DNA from: Candidatus Poribacteria bacterium
GTDB lineage: Bacteria; Poribacteria; WGA-4E; WGA-3G
Assembly (NCBI GenBank): GCA_028820635.1
Contig: JAPPIG010000038.1
Coordinates: 54,202 to 118,201, forward strand
Length of the DNA: 64,000 nt
Reading direction: 5' to 3'
Position 1 is the first letter of the stretch, and each line of letters begins with the position of its first letter. The notes below the pieces were generated by a model. It was not told where the DNA came from. It saw only the letters and a list, made by a program, of their open reading frames with translations, and ran no database searches. Made by a program: the position numbers and the translations under genes. Of the stretch, positions 61,949-64,000 are shown one piece after another.

Positions 61949-62057
61949 GGGGATTGTCCTTTGTCGGAGGGGATTGCTTATAATAGACATTATAATGATT
62001 TAATCGGAAGTGTCTGATAACTCCAAGACCGAGATATAGGCAGAAAGCAAATGAGTT

Positions 62058-62213
62058 GTAGGTCGGGTAGAGCTTGCGAAACCCGACATGTTGGAACTGA
62101 AACACTATTTTCAAACTTACTTTGGCTTGTACCTTAGATTTCCTTGTGCTACTCGTCAAGTTTACCCTGAAACTTTGATATTGTCGGGTTTCGCTTTGCT
62201 CTACCCGACCTAC
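62058..62213. repeat. Inverted-repeat element, first copy (TAGGTCGGGTAGAGC family)
   Basis: GTAGGTCGGGTAGAGCTTGC (62058) and its near reverse complement ending CTCTACCCGACCTAC (62213) bound 156 bases. Each arm also folds back on itself (TCGGGT/ACCCGA). No open frame inside, so it resembles a MITE-like element, sitting between WD40 and the FemAB-like gene. Confidence 0.7.
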
Positions 62214-62304
62214 GAATTTTAGATTTTATTCGGCCATTAACTACTTATAATTAAAACGTTATAATGTCTAATTCATATTATAACATGAGTTTGCGGCAAA
62301 AGTC

Positions 62305-62393
62305 TTGTAGGTCGGCAGAACGTTAGCAAAACCGGACACGTATGATTAAATATTGACACCCATATCGGATTTCCAAAACTTTACCAGACCTAC
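62305..62393. repeat. Degenerate second copy of the inverted-repeat element
   Basis: TTGTAGGTCGGCAGAACG (62305) with CAAAACCGGACA and, in opposite orientation, CCAGACCTAC (62384-62393). Similar to the element at 62058-62213 but diverged and shorter. Also ends just next to the 3' end of the FemAB-like gene. Confidence 0.5.
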
Positions 62394-62396
62394 CGA

Positions 62397-63464
62397 CTAC
62401 TGCATCCACGTATAAATTTTCCTAAGTGCAGTTTCACTCCGTGTCCACAACGATCTTTTAAATGGCGAAACTATTTTTGTATAACTACAGAAATTAGTTT
62501 TTTGGGCGCGATATTGTTCCTTGTGTGCAATCAAACCTTCATTTTCTGGTGGCGATGCACCGAAATCCACCCATACATACCCTTCCTTACATGCCCATGT
62601 GATAATATGGTGAAAAATTGCATTATTCGGACGATATTGTAGATACTCAGGCACAGAAGCCTCACACCACAAAGTTACAGTCCGGTTGAAGTATAGATAG
62701 AGTAATCCGGCAATGATAGAACCTTGATATGTAGCGATAGCAAGTTTGGCAACACCGTGCTGCAGCAGCATTTTCATGAGCGCATGGGGTTTCGGTGTTC
62801 CTCCTAAACGTTTTACCGTCCTAAGATACATGTCGTAGAATGTGGATAAGTCCTCATCACTTTCGGTATTGATAACCTCCACACCCGATTTTTGAGCTTT
62901 CCTCACAGCACCACGAACCCGTTTATTATAGGCGTGCCAAAGGGAATCAACGTCTCCATTTGTCTTAAGAATATGTGTGAACCGTTCTGTTCGTTCATAC
63001 CCAGTTCTTATTAGGAAATCCCCATATTTTATTGTATCCTCAGGTGAAAGCGTCCAACACAGTTCACACCACCCTTTTTCAGTTGATGTGGTTTTAAGGT
63101 AAGTTTCAATTGTTGAAACCAAATCTTCTGGATTCACTTGTACGGTATTAATTATCTGCGGACCACCAAACAGATTCCACGGCATAGAATACCACAATCG
63201 GATAGTCGGTATCGGTTCAAATACAAAAGCAGGCACTCCTCCAATCACCGTCTCGTCCTGTTTGATAAGGAAATATATAGGATCAAGTTGCTTGAAGGAA
63301 TTTGCAAGTGTATCTCGCCATACAGACCCCTGAAAAGCAGTGCTGTTCAAGCATTGTAGGATAACAGAATCCCAATCGGCACAATTTTGATGCGTAAGAG
63401 GTTCTAAGGTGTACACACACACATTGTAGTTGAAAAAACACTTTTTGACAAGTATTAGAGACAC
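62397..63464 (-). CDS. FemAB/GNAT-like acyltransferase
   Basis: A 355-residue cytoplasmic protein whose C-terminal half matches the BioF2/FemAB-like GNAT domain: YNKRVRGAVRKAQKSGVEV, FYDMYLRTVKRLGGTPKP, ATYQGSIIAGLLYLYFNRTV and NNAIFHHIITWACKEGYVW with DFGASPPENEGLIAHKEQY. Such enzymes transfer aminoacyl or acyl groups onto peptidoglycan or polysaccharide-type acceptors; the precise reaction cannot be given. The GTG start at 63464 is uncertain, as GTG codons further in (VCVYTLEPL) are possible. Confidence 0.75.
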   Translation of the reverse strand: MSLILVKKCFFNYNVCVYTLEPLTHQNCADWDSVILQCLNSTAFQGSVWRDTLANSFKQLDPIYFLIKQDETVIGGVPAFVFEPIPTIRLWYSMPWNLFGGPQIINTVQVNPEDLVSTIETYLKTTSTEKGWCELCWTLSPEDTIKYGDFLIRTGYERTERFTHILKTNGDVDSLWHAYNKRVRGAVRKAQKSGVEVINTESDEDLSTFYDMYLRTVKRLGGTPKPHALMKMLLQHGVAKLAIATYQGSIIAGLLYLYFNRTVTLWCEASVPEYLQYRPNNAIFHHIITWACKEGYVWVDFGASPPENEGLIAHKEQYRAQKTNFCSYTKIVSPFKRSLWTRSETALRKIYTWMQ

Positions 63465-63534
63465 TTAGTTCAGAGGCATTCAATTCTCCAATAATTTCGC
63501 ATTTTATCATAAGTCTTTTCTTGTGAATCAACGC

Positions 63535-63749
63535 CGAATGCGCGTTTGACATTCGGCGGGAGCGATTTCCGAATCGCGACGGAAACATTGGTTTTGGGAA
63601 TCCAAATCAAGAAATCAACGGTATGAACGCCTATAGGCGTTCCCCGGGTATGAATCATGACGAATGCCATACGGGGAATGCCATTAAGGCATTCATACCG
63701 TTGATTTGGCGCATTCGTCTTTAGGCATTCTCCGGAGTTCCCTCCTACA
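63535..63749. repeat. Composite nested repeat region
   Basis: From left: GAATCAACGCCGAATGC (63535-63551, identical to the reverse of 31302-31318), AGCGATTTCCGAATCGCGAC (63561-63580), a 96-base inverted repeat with arms AAATCAACGGTATGAACGCC (63612) and GGCATTCATACCGTTGATTT (to 63707), then CGGAGTTCCCTCCTACA (63733-63749). The outer arms match the element at 59913-59978, in which they are only 23 bases apart, so the 96-base hairpin seems inserted inside an older copy. The 330-base gap after it holds no gene. Confidence 0.65.
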
Positions 63750-63796
63750 ATATAATTAACTGATATTTATCAAAATTCTTTAGCTTTCAATGCTTA

Positions 63797-64000
63797 TCAG
63801 TGTTTATTTGGTATTTGTTCTTGAAAATGCTCGCTGAGAGTAGACAACAGGTGTCTTTGTCCAGAAAGTTCAAGTTGTATTTGATGAAATGTTTTACGCA
63901 CGGATCGGCTTACATCTTGTATAAAGAGATAACTCAACACCTTTATGCCTCTGATTGCGTTGTTATGTTTTTTAGACCACCATTTGTAGCAGTAGGACAA
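63797..64000 (-). CDS. 3' end of a gene running off the window, unrecognised
   Basis: Reading frame open for 67 codons to the window edge, ending TGA at 63797. It encodes SYCYKWWSKKHNNAIRGIKV, LSYLFIQDVSRSVRKTF and SGQRHLLSTLSEHFQEQIPN. Trp/Lys/Arg-rich composition is compatible with the C-terminus of a transposase or similar protein, but no family motif can be named. Start not in window. Confidence 0.35.
   Translation of the reverse strand: MSYCYKWWSKKHNNAIRGIKVLSYLFIQDVSRSVRKTFHQIQLELSGQRHLLSTLSEHFQEQIPNKH

Overview
The window looks like chromosomal DNA from an uncultured, AT-leaning Gram-negative (diderm) bacterium. It encodes a complete-looking type II secretion operon, TolC/HlyD efflux genes and many Sec signal peptides. 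The mix of sulfatases, phytanoyl-CoA dioxygenase, Gfo/Idh/MocA oxidoreductases, leucine-rich-repeat and dockerin proteins, WD40 proteins and toxin-antitoxin pairs is typical of candidate phylum Poribacteria and the related PVC-like sponge or pelagic lineages. That assignment is inferred from gene content; the window has no rRNA or other marker gene. I see no tRNA, rRNA, CRISPR array, prophage or recognisable complete insertion sequence.

Layout. 1-9.2 kb: the 5' part of trpD on the minus strand, an LRR/glycoside-hydrolase-like/dockerin secreted protein, an oxidoreductase, secreted proteins of unknown function, a MazF-type toxin-antitoxin pair, a sulfatase, and a HigBA-like pair whose toxin is frameshifted and which sits beside a second, decayed antitoxin copy. 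9.2-14 kb: a PhyH dioxygenase, an XRE regulator and an unrecognised three-gene operon of membrane, His-motif and Cys-rich secreted proteins that ends in a strong terminator. 14.2-19.4 kb: TolC, HlyD/MacA-type and MacB/LolD-type ATPase genes overlapping a beta-RFAP synthase-like gene. 19.4-21.1 kb (minus): a primary-type sigma factor followed by an Nfu-type Fe-S protein. 21.8-38.8 kb: type II secretion operon gspE-F-G-H-I-J-K, a PilM/GspL-like gene, a GspM/PilO-like gene and two tandem, nearly identical, unusually long secretin genes. gspC and the prepilin peptidase are not in the window.

38.9-42.1 kb (minus): a LamG protein interrupted by one in-frame TAG, translationally coupled to a squalene-hopene-cyclase-like enzyme and followed by a glycosyltransferase. 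42.2-43.3 kb: a second oxidoreductase. 43.3-49.2 kb: a metal homeostasis locus made of a DtxR/MntR regulator with palindromic operators over its own promoter, a membrane-bound ferritin/VIT1 fusion (MbfA type) and an mntABCD-type ABC importer. 49.3-59.9 kb: a Uma2 nuclease, a YyaL-type thioredoxin/DsbD-like fusion, a DegT aminotransferase, an LRR lipoprotein, a P1-family peptidase, an anchored His-motif protein, a phosphodiesterase-like enzyme and a sulfatase. 60-64 kb: a 14-repeat WD40 protein and a FemAB/GNAT-like protein, separated by dispersed inverted-repeat elements.

How the genes work together. The secretion operon could export the dockerin, sulfatase-like and other secreted enzymes, although several sulfatases lack an obvious signal peptide. 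The mntR-mbfA-mntABCD block pairs uptake, sequestration/export and a metal-sensing repressor. The most unusual items are the duplicated six-repeat secretins, a GspK with an inserted ComEA-like region, the Cys/His-rich operon at 11.2-13.9 kb, and several lesions (a frameshift, a nonsense codon and two apparent in-frame deletions of conserved motifs).
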